A DNA stretch of 64,000 nucleotides, from NCBI GenBank assembly GCA_903772945.1, contig CAICTM010000320.1, positions 1-64,000 of the forward strand. Direction: 5' to 3'. Shown in pieces: positions 42,640-53,157 of the stretch. The position numbers were made by a program, and so were the translations under genes. Source of the stretch: Seminavis robusta. Its lineage: Eukaryota > Bacillariophyta > Bacillariophyceae > Naviculales > Naviculaceae. Position 1 is the stretch's first letter; every line of letters begins with the position of its first letter. Under the pieces are notes generated by a model, which searched no databases, was not told the DNA's origin, and saw only the letters and a program-made list of their open reading frames with translations.

Positions 42640-42985
42640 TCATTCATTTTCATGAGCAAACTGGATCATTTCCAAATTTCCATGCTTTGCAGCAGCAAAA
42701 CAAGTACGTTCATCCCATGTCATGCCTGAAAACCTTCGTTGTGAGCACCCTGATCTTCCCATGTTCTTTGTAGATTTGATCGAGTGTTTTCCTAACAGCT
42801 GCACGGTAGATCTCACAAAGAAATGCCGTACCGTACCGGTACGGTACAGAGCAGTGACCCATGCCAAGAAAAGGGAAGATCTTGCCAATCCAGAAAGAGT
42901 CCATGGACAATCCAGAAGTGCCCGTTGCTTTGCCAGTACCGGTACTGGTGGCAGTAGCAGTGACGAACTCAGACGAAGACATGAC
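42640..42985 (-). pseudogene. Remnant of a diatom ankyrin-repeat gene
   Basis: On the minus strand, MTWDERTCFAAAKHGNLEMIQFAHENE ends at a stop at 42640. It matches the WDERTC-AAKxGHLE-L-A-ENG repeat of a large ankyrin-like family in diatoms. Upstream, in a neighbouring frame, MDSFWIGKIFPFLGMGH resembles the F-box-like IFPFLGLGHF start of such proteins, followed by basic YRAAVRKTLDQIYKEHGK. Normal members carry many repeats; here only one is left, and head and tail lie in different frames. A 20-bp palindromic tract (TACCGTACCGGTACGGTA) lies inside the head at about 42827-42845, exactly where the protein similarity breaks. Confidence 0.5.
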
Positions 42986-43383
42986 TATAAATATAGCTAG
43001 CTGGTGGTGGTTCGAAGGCTGGCTAGCTAGACCCTACATGATTGATTGGTCATCATTTGCCTGAATTGAATCATCCATCGCTGCGGACAAAGATGCATGG
43101 CTGATCTTGAGCGTGGAAAGATTCTGTAACCCCAATGCCGTTTACTTTGTATTCTATTCGCTTGAGGTTATGTGGTTCGTGTTTTCCATGGTGGTCAGCA
43201 AGATTTAAGAAAGTCATTGTGACATTTCTGATTGATGCGAACGATGACCGTGGCATCAGATTCTTTCGCTTCCGGCCCTCGCAATCGACGCCATCACTTC
43301 AAGTTTTCGTGCGGAGGTTAAATTTTGATGGGTTTCATAAAGTGAGAAAGACGAAGCACATGCAGTAGAAGTGCAGCCATAGC
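42986..43383. other. Upstream region of the GPCR gene
   Basis: A TATAAATA box-like motif lies at 42986-42993, about 390 bp before the GPCR start, followed by CTAGCTAG words. No frame with coding character is seen. If the motif is used, a long leader or 5' intron would be needed. Confidence 0.3.
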
Positions 43384-46326
43384 ATGGGGTACTCGTATGC
43401 ATATCTGTATCCACAAGTCTGGTTACTTACTAGTACCTTATCCCTCCTGTGGCGAACAGGTTCAGGTTCAGGTTCAGGCATCAGTCAGAGTGACATTGTT
43501 GCAGTTCTTCCTGATCGCAGTACTGCTTATTCCATTGGCTTGTTCAACGGTCTAGTCTATACGGCCAATCGCCTAAATTTGACTTTGCAGGTTCTCAGCT
43601 ATGATGCTACTACTACTAGTAGTAATAGCAGTAGTAGTAGTGCTACTGGTACCAGTAGTAAAGTGCTGACTGAGCTGATTGAAAGTAAGAAAGAAGAGCT
43701 ACCCAAGATTTACCTGATTTGGCCTCAGTTGGACCAGGCAGAACTACTGCAGCAATTGTGGGAGACTCACAGTGTCCCCATCATTCAACTCCATGAACTA
43801 CCTGCTCAGGAGTGGGAATGGAATCATCTACTAGGATTTGTGGGACCTGATGAATGGACCAAGGCAAAAAATGCTGGATTCATGATGATTCAGGCGCTTC
43901 AAACCTTTTCAAGCACAAGAATAATACCCAATCCCCAGGTGGTGGCTCTGGGATTCCCTCAGACCAGCACTTCCTACCAATTGGCCATTCAAGGCTTTGA
44001 AGCTGCATTGGCCACTCAGCCAGATATCACCTTGCTCAGAAGAATACCACTCCAAGATGGAGCAGGATCACAGGCGGCCTATGATGCTACCTTGCAATTG
44101 CTAGATGCCATGTCAACGGACGACACAACTAGTAGCACCAACTCAGTGCAGGGCATTTACTGCATGGACGATATCATACTCATGGGAGCCTATCAAGCCA
44201 TTCAAGATCATCCAGACTTTACCACGGAAAACATTACCCTCGTGGGGACATCTTGCAATGGAGCTCGAGAGCTGCTCACGACCCAACAGCAATTTGGAAC
44301 CACCGTCGAAGGACCCTTTTGGGAGGGAGAATTGGCCATTCTCACCGCTTTCGAGTATATTCAAACGGGGACACTCCAATCACCCTTTGTAAGATTCACA
44401 CCGAATCCCAGCATTACCGTCGACGATCCATGGCAAGACGAATCATGGCTCATGGACTTTTTGGGACAGTCCTACACGGTCGATTCGGTCTGCACATGGT
44501 CGCTCCATTACGACGATCGGGTAGCAGGATTGCAGAGTGTGGATGTCGTCGACGATATCTGCACTGTCATTGACTGTGTCCATGTCCCGCAAGGCATCCA
44601 CTATGCTGGACTCGTCTTGTGTGGCTTGAATTATGTTCTGGCCATTTTTTGTACCCTTTGCTTGTTCCAGCACTTGTTCTGGAGTAATAGCAGTGGAGCT
44701 ACTGGCAATAATAGCAATCAACCCCTCTTTCTCCTACTGGTGGTCGCCGGTGCGGTCGTTTGCAACACGTCCATTATTTTCTGGTCCCACCGAAACGACA
44801 ATCCACAATCCACGGTCGACATGGACTCGCTCCACTGGGACTGTCTATTGGTTCCTTGGACGCTCGTGTTGGGACACTTAATGACCATTGCCTTGTTGCT
44901 GGCACGCATGAAACAAGTCGAAACGACCCGCACCGACTTGCAAAAAACAAAAACAAAAACAAAACAACCAGTATTACCGCGACCGCCAAAACCAACCCTA
45001 CCGCAGGAACAAGAACAAGCTCCACCAGAACAATCCATAGAGCAACCACAAGCTCCAGAACAAGCAATAGAACAACCACAACCACAACAATCACAGCAGG
45101 AACAACCAATGGAAACGCACGAGGATGAACCTACGACTGCAGTCATTATTACCATCAGCATGAAAGAAATCGCCAGTGACGTACTGCTCCTGGCAATGTT
45201 GGATGTGATTGTCTTGACCGTATGGTCCGTGTACGATCCATTGCAATGGAAATTCACCGCCACGGAATGGGACCACAATGGATACATTGTCCAAGCCAGT
45301 GGACAATGCGGCGTCCAAAACGATTGGTCCTTATTGATTCCGTTGGGCATTGCAGTCTTTCATTTGACAATACTCTTGTATGGAAATGTACTATCGTATC
45401 AAACCAAGGAGTGTCACAAGCACATTGTCGGTGGTGGCATTCGTGGCATTGTCGTGGCCCTCTTTCTCGCCTTTCAACTATTGCTGGTAACGACGCCGGT
45501 CCTGGTGGTGGTGCAAGTGTACAATGGCAGTGTCTCGGCGTCGTACTTGATCAAAGTGTGCTTTGTCTTTGGTCATTGCATGTCGATTCTACTGTCGGTT
45601 GTGGTGCCTCGAGTACATTGGTATCTCGGCGGCGAACGACAAGTCGTGTGGGCTGACGACACCAAAAAAGAGGAGAAGCAAAGGGTTTTGAATGCCATTC
45701 TTGCAAGTGGTGGAGGTAATGCCGAAGATGGTCAGGGTCGACCTACAATCGTGGAGGTGGGTGGGTTTCACATGGTATCCGACGGAGAATCTTCGGACGG
45801 ATTCGAACTCCTGCGTAGCAAACGAAAGAGTGGCAAAGATGATGGGAACGAATCCAGCGACGACTCGTCGACGGATGAAGTCGACAAGGATAGCAGCCAG
45901 GAGAAAACGCCGCCGGATGATGCCCAAATGCAACAATCTGTGACCGCCATCACGACCGGGATCACCGGAACGGTCAGCTGTAGCAGAGACGTCATTCAAG
46001 GCGACGACGACAACGCAAATGTGGACACGAACAATGACACTAATAATCAGAATGACGACAACAACGACGGCAATAACGATTCGGAATCGGAGTACGAAGA
46101 AGATCTCGATGATGGAAAGGACAATGACAGCGAACGACGGTGCGATGACACACACATTCAATCTTTGACGACCGCGACGGACGACCGGTCTCGTGATGGA
46201 TTTGCCATCCCGGTGATCGAGATCGACTCTGCTTCGAACGATCACGACCTGTTCTTTCTTGGCGAGGAATTGGCTTCGATGTTTGGACGCAATCGACAGG
46301 AATCTTACCTTGACGACGAAGAATGA
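43384..46326 (+). CDS. Class C GPCR with periplasmic-binding-protein ectodomain
   Basis: One exon, 980 residues. A signal peptide (~1-35) is followed by a type 1 periplasmic-binding/LacI-like domain (~37-355): DIVAVLPDRSTAYSIGLFNG, GFVGPDEWTKAKNAG, GIYCMDDIILMGAYQAI and LVGTSCNGA follow the sugar-binding fold in order. Seven TM helices follow at about 404-428, 446-467, 484-508, 596-616, 646-669, 687-711 and 717-743. Class C marks are present: Cys at the head of TM3, DPLQW after TM4 (DPL in GABA-B receptors), a Cys in the following loop (GQCGVQ), YQTKE after TM5 and PRVHWYL after TM7 (PK in metazoan members). Intracellular loop 2 is enlarged (~85 residues, Pro/Gln/Lys-rich). The ~235-residue C-tail is acidic. 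Role: surface chemoreceptor, ligand unknown, possibly a sugar or amino acid. Confidence 0.87.
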   Translation: MGYSYAYLYPQVWLLTSTLSLLWRTGSGSGSGISQSDIVAVLPDRSTAYSIGLFNGLVYTANRLNLTLQVLSYDATTTSSNSSSSSATGTSSKVLTELIESKKEELPKIYLIWPQLDQAELLQQLWETHSVPIIQLHELPAQEWEWNHLLGFVGPDEWTKAKNAGFMMIQALQTFSSTRIIPNPQVVALGFPQTSTSYQLAIQGFEAALATQPDITLLRRIPLQDGAGSQAAYDATLQLLDAMSTDDTTSSTNSVQGIYCMDDIILMGAYQAIQDHPDFTTENITLVGTSCNGARELLTTQQQFGTTVEGPFWEGELAILTAFEYIQTGTLQSPFVRFTPNPSITVDDPWQDESWLMDFLGQSYTVDSVCTWSLHYDDRVAGLQSVDVVDDICTVIDCVHVPQGIHYAGLVLCGLNYVLAIFCTLCLFQHLFWSNSSGATGNNSNQPLFLLLVVAGAVVCNTSIIFWSHRNDNPQSTVDMDSLHWDCLLVPWTLVLGHLMTIALLLARMKQVETTRTDLQKTKTKTKQPVLPRPPKPTLPQEQEQAPPEQSIEQPQAPEQAIEQPQPQQSQQEQPMETHEDEPTTAVIITISMKEIASDVLLLAMLDVIVLTVWSVYDPLQWKFTATEWDHNGYIVQASGQCGVQNDWSLLIPLGIAVFHLTILLYGNVLSYQTKECHKHIVGGGIRGIVVALFLAFQLLLVTTPVLVVVQVYNGSVSASYLIKVCFVFGHCMSILLSVVVPRVHWYLGGERQVVWADDTKKEEKQRVLNAILASGGGNAEDGQGRPTIVEVGGFHMVSDGESSDGFELLRSKRKSGKDDGNESSDDSSTDEVDKDSSQEKTPPDDAQMQQSVTAITTGITGTVSCSRDVIQGDDDNANVDTNNDTNNQNDDNNDGNNDSESEYEEDLDDGKDNDSERRCDDTHIQSLTTATDDRSRDGFAIPVIEIDSASNDHDLFFLGEELASMFGRNRQESYLDDEE

Positions 46327-46989
46327 TGATGTTGTACACTACAAGTAAAATCTTTATGGAACGTAATGTTATTTGTATGATGCTATTGCTAGCCTTGGAG
46401 CTATACTCGATGCATGCTTCTGTCTGTCTCTCAATCGGCAATCCGACGTGAGATCCAAAGAGTCCGATTGTCCTCTCAGGCCCGACCCCGACCACCAAGA
46501 AGGAGGCCAGGGAATGGATGAGGTCCCAATGCCAGGAGCTCATTGTGCAAGGTCAAAAGCTCGGAGAGCCGTTGGAGAACAGTGATAGCTTCAGCAGCAA
46601 CGAGGCCATAATCAGAAACAACAAAAGGAGTGAAGTGGTGGCATAGTGCAGTGCACTGAGCCAGGTATACTTTGTCTTCTTAGCCTTCTCACGCTGGGAA
46701 AGGCTGTCAGGAACAGGGGTGGTGTGATCTTTGTCTTCTTTGCTTTCTCCTGAACAGTCCACCGTGTTGTGGAGTCTTGAGCTCGACTTGACTGCCAAGA
46801 GCCATACCCAATTTGCCACACCCGGAAACGGTTCAAAAGAGGTGTATAGATAGATAGATCAAGAAAACGAGTTTTCAAGGATACTCACTCGTAATGGTCC
46901 TCGTCGTCATGTCGCTTGCATCCCAGTTTCGATTGATACAGAAAGCCATGCCAAAGTGCCAGCACTGCAACAAGCCATTGCAAGCCACT
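46327..46989. other. Gap; one weak minus-strand frame
   Basis: An 88-codon minus-strand frame (46819-46553) ends with a hydrophobic helix (TTSLLLLFLIMASLLLKLSL) and could be a tail-anchored micro-protein. Nothing else supports it. Left border of the transposon debris. Confidence 0.25.
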
Positions 46990-47632
46990 AGAGCCTTGGT
47001 TCTCCCTGATGCATATAGGGGTGTATCGAGTTACTGGTTGCGGATCCACGAGTATCAGATGATGATTATTTGTTTTTCGACAATAATCCAACAGCTGAGC
47101 GCCGGAAACGATTGGTTCCCATTGTTTCCTATGCAGATTTGAACACAGGCAAAGGATATCCTGAAGCAGGCAAGAGCTACAAGAAAGGAATAAAAAAAAC
47201 GTATGTTCTACCGATTGTATTGTACCTTGATGGTGCCGACACTGGAGCAATGATGAGTATGCCTGTCACTGCTGTCAAGATGGGCCTTGGTATTCCCACA
47301 TGAAAGTACCAAGATCAAGACCAGGCCTGGAGAGTGTTGGGTTTTGTTGCCTCAGTCAAGAAAGCAAAGGCCAAGGGTGGAAAATTCTGAAGCAATCAGG
47401 TCAGATTGCTGCCTACTACCATGGAAGAGGAGACGGCAGGAGGAGGCCAAGAGGACGAGGAGGAAGAAAGCAAAATGTGGCTACGGATCAATATGCTGAC
47501 CACCTCTGGATGGGAGGCTTTCCTTTCAGGTGTCAGCAAGTGGATGAGTTATACTACATGTATGTAGTAACTCACCGTGATCTGAGGAGCAATGTGGATC
47601 CATGTACAGGAATAAGGTTCCTCTAGCGTCCA
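46990..47632 (+). mobile_element. Fragment of a diatom DNA-transposon transposase
   Basis: Plus-strand segments read FFDNNPTAERRKRLVPIVSY, ADLNTGKGYPEAGKSYKKG and VLPIVLYLDGADTGAMMSMP, then DQAWRVLGFVASVKK and ILKQSGQIAAYYHG. This LP-LYLDGADTG ... WRVLGFV order is known from a transposase family frequent in diatom genomes (Plavaka/KDZ-like). Assignment to a named superfamily is from memory. The catalytic core and both ends are missing and the frame is interrupted, so it is not functional. Confidence 0.5.
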
Positions 47633-47639
47633 GTCAGAA

Positions 47640-48209
47640 CCACCCCTTCCCTCTGTTCCCGCCCCTACTATCCCTGCCGGTCACCCAATTTCTACCTTAC
47701 CTCCCCTTCCTCCCCCCCCTCTCAATCCCCCTCCAGCCCCCGAGCTCTTACGTGGTGATCTTTCTATTCGCGGCTTGTTTGAACGAGGTACTACAGCTAT
47801 TATTGACGTCCGCGTCACTGATTTGGACTGTGCCTCTTACCGCAACAAAGATCCCATCAAAGTTTTAACCCAACAAGAACGCGACAAAATTTCCAACTAT
47901 AAAGACGCGTGCGAGTCCAATCGCGCTTCCTTCCACCCCTTTGTTGTTTCAGTGGATGGCATGCTTGCCCCTCAAGCCAAGACTCTCTTACAACGCCTTG
48001 CTTCTGCTACTGCCTCCAAAACTCAATTTTCCTACTCTCAAATGATGTTCTTCATGCAGACCCGTATCTCAATTGCCCTTGTGAAAGCTACCCATTTATG
48101 TCTCCGTGGATCCCGCAAAACCAAACCCTTTGCCCCCCGTAATGGTCCTCAATTTCTTGCCCCTGATCCCTCAGAACCTAGTCCTAAATTTCGCCTGTTC
48201 TTTGCTTAA
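47640..48209 (+). mobile_element. C-terminal remnant of a retroelement polyprotein
   Basis: An open stretch encodes the conserved end of a reverse-transcriptase polyprotein family widespread in diatoms: IIDVRVTDLDCASYRNKDP, HPFVVSVDGMLAPQAKTLL and ATHLCLRGSRK are the recognisable blocks. The RT domain itself is absent. A pyrimidine-rich, Pro-coding stretch precedes it and abuts the transposase fragment. It is a 5'-truncated fossil. Family placement (LINE-like or other) is left open. Confidence 0.55.
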
Positions 48210-48599
48210 GCCTGGCCCCGGCTGGCTTCCGTAGATAATTTCCCTACTCTAAACCCCTTTTCGATAAGGTTCTGGCCTGAGGCCACCTGGCCCTGGATCC
48301 TGCTGGGAATGGGATCTTTACAGGCACCACCAGCATTCATGAGCCATTGCTTTACTCTGTCAGTGCTTTACTGGCTAGCTAGTAGCTAGTAATCAGTCAG
48401 TGCTTTACCCAATACTGCTTTACTCAAGTTACAGGGACTGTGTCAGGAAAACAAAGTCAGAGTGGTTGGATCTGAGACCATAGTCAGCCATCGATATAGC
48501 AAGCACACAGAGCCGCACAGCGTACTAGCTAGCATAGTGTACCAGTACCGTAGTGGCAGTCACCCTTTGCAAAAAATACAACAGCTGTGCAGGCTTCGT

Positions 48600-50275
48600 A
48601 AACCAGAATCTTTTTGAATTTCGAGCCAGGAACTTTTGAAATTAGTAGTCAAGGCTGGCGTTGTCCCTGGTGGTGCTGTCATTGCCATCCACAACAAGGG
48701 CTCGAGCCCAATTCTTTTAACTTACCACAATACTCATCCACAACAAACAGTCTACCACCCTCTGTGCACCATGTTCTCGCTCCCGACAAGGCTCTCCCTG
48801 CCAACCAAGCTCTCCCTGCTACCAAATCCATATTCGAAGCTACGCTGGAGTCAGACTTTCTGCCATGAAAAAACTCACACGAACCCGGTCCTATGGCCTG
48901 ATGGTATTGATAGCGTCCATACCATCTTGGGCGGACAGAGCGGTTCAACCTGTGCAGTAAAAGTGTGTGGGAAGGAGACTTTGGTGTATGTGGACAAGTA
49001 TGGTGCTGTTGGAATCCATGAGCTGAGGGTTGTGTGGGTGTTTGGGTGGTCAATGAAAATTGCCACAATATGAACAAGGGTCTCATGGGCAGTGTTTTTA
49101 TTAGTTGCCGGTACAAGATCATTGGAATTATTCACAAGATTCAGGGATGCAAGGCCATCGTTGAAACTGTTTACCCTGCTCCTAAGAATTCCACCCAGCA
49201 ATTTTGGGTCATGCCAATGGATCATGAGTTGTATTATCTTGAGCAAATTGGTGGCTTTTCCATTGGAGTTCCATTCACGGCTCGGCCCAAGCAATATAAT
49301 GATGACGGAAGGATCAAACCTCTCACTGACACTCAAGGCTTTGTGAAGTTGAGCGTCCATGGACCAGATTTGGTTCAGCCATCGTTCATGGATGCAGATC
49401 ACTTCAAACAGGTCAGATGGGAGCTCCGACACAAGCTTCAACACATAACATGTGGCTACCCCGATGGAGGCAGTGGAAGACAAGGGCCGCCTACAAATGC
49501 ATCGTGCCGAGTTTGCTGGACATGGAATGAGGCCGCAGCTCATCCGTGTGTGCCATGCACTGGAAACGGCAGCAATACAATTTGCTTTCAAAATGAATCT
49601 GGAAGGCATGAAGCTGACAAATCATCTGCCAGGTCTCAACATTGCCACCTGTGGTTTTAGGAAGGGTCTGGAGGGACAGAGCCCAGTGAGTCAGCCGCCC
49701 CAAAAGAAACAAAAATACAACAACTCCCAATGCTTGGAGACACGCAAGCCACACTCACCTCGTCAGCTGGTGTACGGATTTTGCAACACTAGCCACATCG
49801 ACAGCAAGGATCAGCTCACGGCTTTGCAGCAAAAGGAGCTGCACATGAGGGCAGCCGACTTTGGGTTGGACCCCCAAAAATATCCAGGACTTCCCACCAC
49901 ATGTGCCTGACAATTTGTCTTTCGACACGACAATGCAGCTGACAAGTTGACGATTCATCAGCATTTTATCATGCATGGCTTGGGAGTTGCAATGCCAATC
50001 CGTCATGGTCTTGGGCATCATTTCTATGGTGGCATCTTTGAGCACAACACCAGTCTTTGTTTGGTCCGGCGCAAATTGGATGGCTTCGTCTCGCTTACCA
50101 ATGATGAAGACCATTTCATGCTCTTTGCTTGGGGGAATAGCCCAAAGATTCCCAAGAGAGAGATTCAGCTGTTGCTGCAGGAAGCGGCAGTGCCTTTGGT
50201 GGTTGATGGCCAAGTGGTGCCTGGAAATGATACTGCTGTACCCGCGGCCGATTTGCCACCCCCTCCTGCTTAAAA
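48600..50275 (+). mobile_element. Degraded ORFs of an unnamed diatom element
   Basis: Three or four consecutive plus-strand segments are protein-like but not continuous. They include SGSTCAVKVCGKETLVYVD near 48960, CRYKIIGIIHKIQGCKA near 49110, FWVMPMDHELYYLEQIGG near 49205, and a C-terminal part with FIMHGLGVAMPIRHG and VRRKLDGFVSLTNDEDHFML at 49960-50130 ending in Pro at 50273. A related relic lies at 13.5-13.8 kb in opposite orientation. I know no function for these proteins. Being multicopy and next to transposase debris, they are best read as element-encoded accessory genes. Confidence 0.45.
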
Positions 50276-50463
50276 TAGTACATGATTATTGCTCCTTTGT
50301 TGGCACATTGCTTTGAGTACTAGTATTGTACTGCCTTGTTGATGTCGTTGGCTTGTTGGCTTGATGTTGTTGGCTTGATGTTGTTGGCTTGATGTCGTTG
50401 GCTTGATGCATGCCCTTTGTTTGCTTCATTTTTTTGCTGTGTTTTTTGCTGCCAGCCAGTGTC

Positions 50464-50499
50464 AAGAACTCCATGGAGCCTCATGCCCTTTCCCACCAT
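50464..50499 (+). repeat. 36-bp motif shared with 14342-14377
   Basis: Second copy of the AAGAACTCCATGGAGCCTCA-type motif, one mismatch from the first, about 190 bp after the last element-like frame. Candidate element end. Confidence 0.6.
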
Positions 50500-50868
50500 C
50501 CTAGCTATGCATAGTAGCTCGGTGCCGCGATACCGTACCTTGTCCGATAGAGACCACAGTCACAAAGGGGGAAAGGAAAAATGATGCTTGCATGTGGTGT
50601 GTCTCGAAGGTAGGGAAGATCAAAATAGAGAAAGGTGCAACGCAACTGTGATGGCTTAGGTTAAATTTACAGGATCGAAGATCGATCGAAGTCTCATTTT
50701 TGTTTGCTTGCTTCGACGCTTCGACTACAACCGTATTGTACTCGTATAGTCTTGGTCTGAGCTTCTCTCCATCCATTCAACTTACTAGTAGTCTATGTTG
50801 AGCAGCCAGCTAGTATAGTTGGCTCTTGCAATATCAATAAGTGAGGGTGCATTGAAACAGTAGAAATC
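50500..50868. other. Intergenic / promoter region
   Basis: No gene. Just upstream of 50464, TTGTTGGCTTGATG units repeat four to five times (50340-50405). The ~100 bp before the next start codon are unremarkable. Confidence 0.5.
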
Positions 50869-51717
50869 ATGGGCTGGTTTGAACAAAAGGAATTTGCGCA
50901 CTTTGGCGAGCATCTCGCGGGCACGTTGTTTTACGGTGCCATTGGCGGATCCATGCTGGCATTGACGTATGTTCGTCTGAAAGCCCTTGCCATTCCAACG
51001 TCACGTAGTGGTGGCAATGACAGCACCAGTACAAGTATTAATAGTACCAGCAGAAGTATCTATGCTACCTTTGCCGACCGTCATATTCCGGAACGGTCGT
51101 TTGCCGTGCTAAAAGCAGGGGGGCTCTTTTTGATGACAGCCTCATTGGGTGGTTTTGTGGCGCAAATGATTGGATCGACTTACTTTTTTGGAACTCCCTT
51201 TGCGCCTGGTCCTCTGGTCAATGAATTCCACTTCATGTGCTACTTTCCCATTGGATTTGCCGCCTACTGGGAATCCCGCCACAGATTGCCACTCGATTCC
51301 GCCCGGACCGTCTTGGCATTGATGCTCCTGATGGATGGTATTTTGGTGATTGAACGATGCGAGCATCGAGAACGAAATGTGTTTCGCAAAATGCACATGA
51401 TTTGGGCTGGTCTCATCCTTTCCATTTCCATTGTCACGGGATACTCGGTCCGAAACCCCACCAATGTCCCTGCGTATGTCACGGGATGGGCACTTTTTGT
51501 CGTCATGGCCATCTGGACGTTGTTCATCCCCTACGTCAACTGTTGTGTCGATACCAAGGACTACACCATCATGGCCTTTATGGCATGGTTGTTTGGAATC
51601 ACACTCTTTTCGGTCTTGTACGTTGCCGTCTTCAAGCTACCTCCCTTTCATGCCAATAAACACATGAACGAAGACAACCAGCAATCCAATGAATCCGTTG
51701 CTCTGGTCGGCAGTTGA
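50869..51717 (+). CDS. Seven-TM protein of unknown family
   Basis: A single exon encodes 282 residues. Hydrophobic segments lie at about 16-35, 83-105, 118-137, 145-162, 176-195, 205-225 and 238-258. His/Glu residues sit at helix borders (FGEHLAGTLFYG, NEFHFMCYF, ERCEHRERNVFRKMHMIW). The long loop after TM1 is Ser/Thr/Asn-rich. The spacing of His and Glu recalls DUF716/TMEM45-like proteins, but I cannot confirm it. The C-terminus is hydrophilic (HANKHMNEDNQQSNES). The ATG context is AATCATGGG. The gene ends about 185 bp from the end of convergent TAB2. Membrane location is unknown. Confidence 0.75.
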   Translation: MGWFEQKEFAHFGEHLAGTLFYGAIGGSMLALTYVRLKALAIPTSRSGGNDSTSTSINSTSRSIYATFADRHIPERSFAVLKAGGLFLMTASLGGFVAQMIGSTYFFGTPFAPGPLVNEFHFMCYFPIGFAAYWESRHRLPLDSARTVLALMLLMDGILVIERCEHRERNVFRKMHMIWAGLILSISIVTGYSVRNPTNVPAYVTGWALFVVMAIWTLFIPYVNCCVDTKDYTIMAFMAWLFGITLFSVLYVAVFKLPPFHANKHMNEDNQQSNESVALVGS

Positions 51718-51901
51718 CATTGACAACATATACATGTAGTAAACACATTGCGGTGCTGCTCAGCTATAAAAATATTTGTCTTTCTTACTCACGCAACATC
51801 GAAGACGTCGTTTCTTCCTTCCTCCAATCCTCGTGCATGAATGAATATACAGCCTTTTGCTAAGTACTGTATTTTTGTTTGTTTGCATGATATCTATTAT
51901 A

Positions 51902-53157
51902 TTATATTCCAGTTGGAATTTCTCGTAACAACCAGAATCCTGCGGGATCACTTTCATCGTCCTTTTGGACACTGACAAAATGCAATCCATTCAATGCATC
52001 CTTGCCTTCTTCAAATGCGGCTCCTTCCATGCGCTGGACATCATCGAGGCGTGCCACTAGATATTGTGTATCAATGTCGGTTTCCATGACGAGTTGTCGT
52101 TTTCGTAAATCGCACTTGAGTGCGACCGCTTCGGTTCCGGCCAACCAGGATGCCAATGCCGGTGCCCGTTGGGTCAAAATGACGACGCCTTGGACAAAGG
52201 CATCGGCGGGCAATGTAGGATCAATGGGACATAGTTTTCCCACCCCAATATTGTCTTGTGAAATATCTCCACCGGGCAAGAATTCGGCCAAGGGCAATCC
52301 TACGAATGCGTATTGTTCTCCTCGGAGGGCATCGGGTAGTTTGACGGGAGTTCGAACATCCATAAACGAAGGACCGGCCGCGCCAACCATGGAAGCTCGG
52401 TAGCTACCAAAAACACATAAACAAGACAAAAAGAAACACAAAAACAAAAAAGGTATGAATGGTAAGATCAGAAGATACAGAAATGGGTAAGATCAGATCA
52501 GGTTGCAAGTCCAATCAATCAATCCACACTTAAGTGGTTGTGCAAGACTTACCCCTCCATTTTGGGGTAAGTATCCCTGTGTCGTTCTTCTAGCCACTGT
52601 CCCAACGCAAACGTACACCTAGAAGGTCTACTGGAAACATCTAGATCCGTGAGTGCAATGTTGATCATGTTGAACATGGCACCTCGAAAGAATCTTATAA
52701 TGGACGGCGCTTCTAGATCGTACTGATCGACGTAGTCTTCCACCATGGTTTCCACGGTGGTTCGCAGCTGTTTGGAGTTGACCTGATTGCTGGGCAATGT
52801 CTTGACATAGCGAAAGGAACCCGTAGAATCCGTAATCAGCACTTCCCACAGTTTCTTGCCGTTGATCACCACGGGACGCGAGTAGCAGTCCAATTCCCAC
52901 TCGTCGCTGGGGGTAGCCTCGGGAATGCGCGTAAATTCCACGCCGTCCGTCGTACCAGTAGAAGAAGCCTCAGACGGCGAAGGAGCTGAAAATAATTGTC
53001 TGGACTGATGTCTTGGTGAAACACTGAAGGGGCTAGAAGTGGTAAACGCCAGGGATGGACTTATTGCCAGACAAGCCAGAACCAATGCCAAGGGTATCAG
53101 GAACACCTGAAGTCGGCCCAATGGACCATGAGACACTGAAGAAGCAGAAGATACCAT
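51902..53157 (-). CDS. TAB2: Plastid TAB2 homologue (psaB translation factor)
   Basis: Two minus-strand exons, 53157-52553 and 52403-51902, join at GGAGG|GTAAGT and GGTAG|CTACC to give 368 residues. The N-terminus is a signal peptide ending SPSLA-FTTSS, a Phe-led plastid-import junction, followed by a Ser-rich transit region. The body matches the Tab2/Atab2 family (DUF1092): WELDCYSRPVVINGKKLWEV, IRFFRGAM, the WLEERHRDTYP block right before the splice, and near the end a DIDTQYLVARL segment and GLHFVSVQKDD with GFWLLRE. Family members bind RNA and activate translation of photosystem I mRNA. The splice falls inside the conserved YP-G-Y segment and restores it. A full CRE lies 216 bp upstream of the start. 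Confidence 0.93.

Noticed and set aside
47640-48209. Reading the open stretch as a host gene
   Set aside because: Its blocks match the conserved end of a retroelement polyprotein family, and it lacks the upstream domains.
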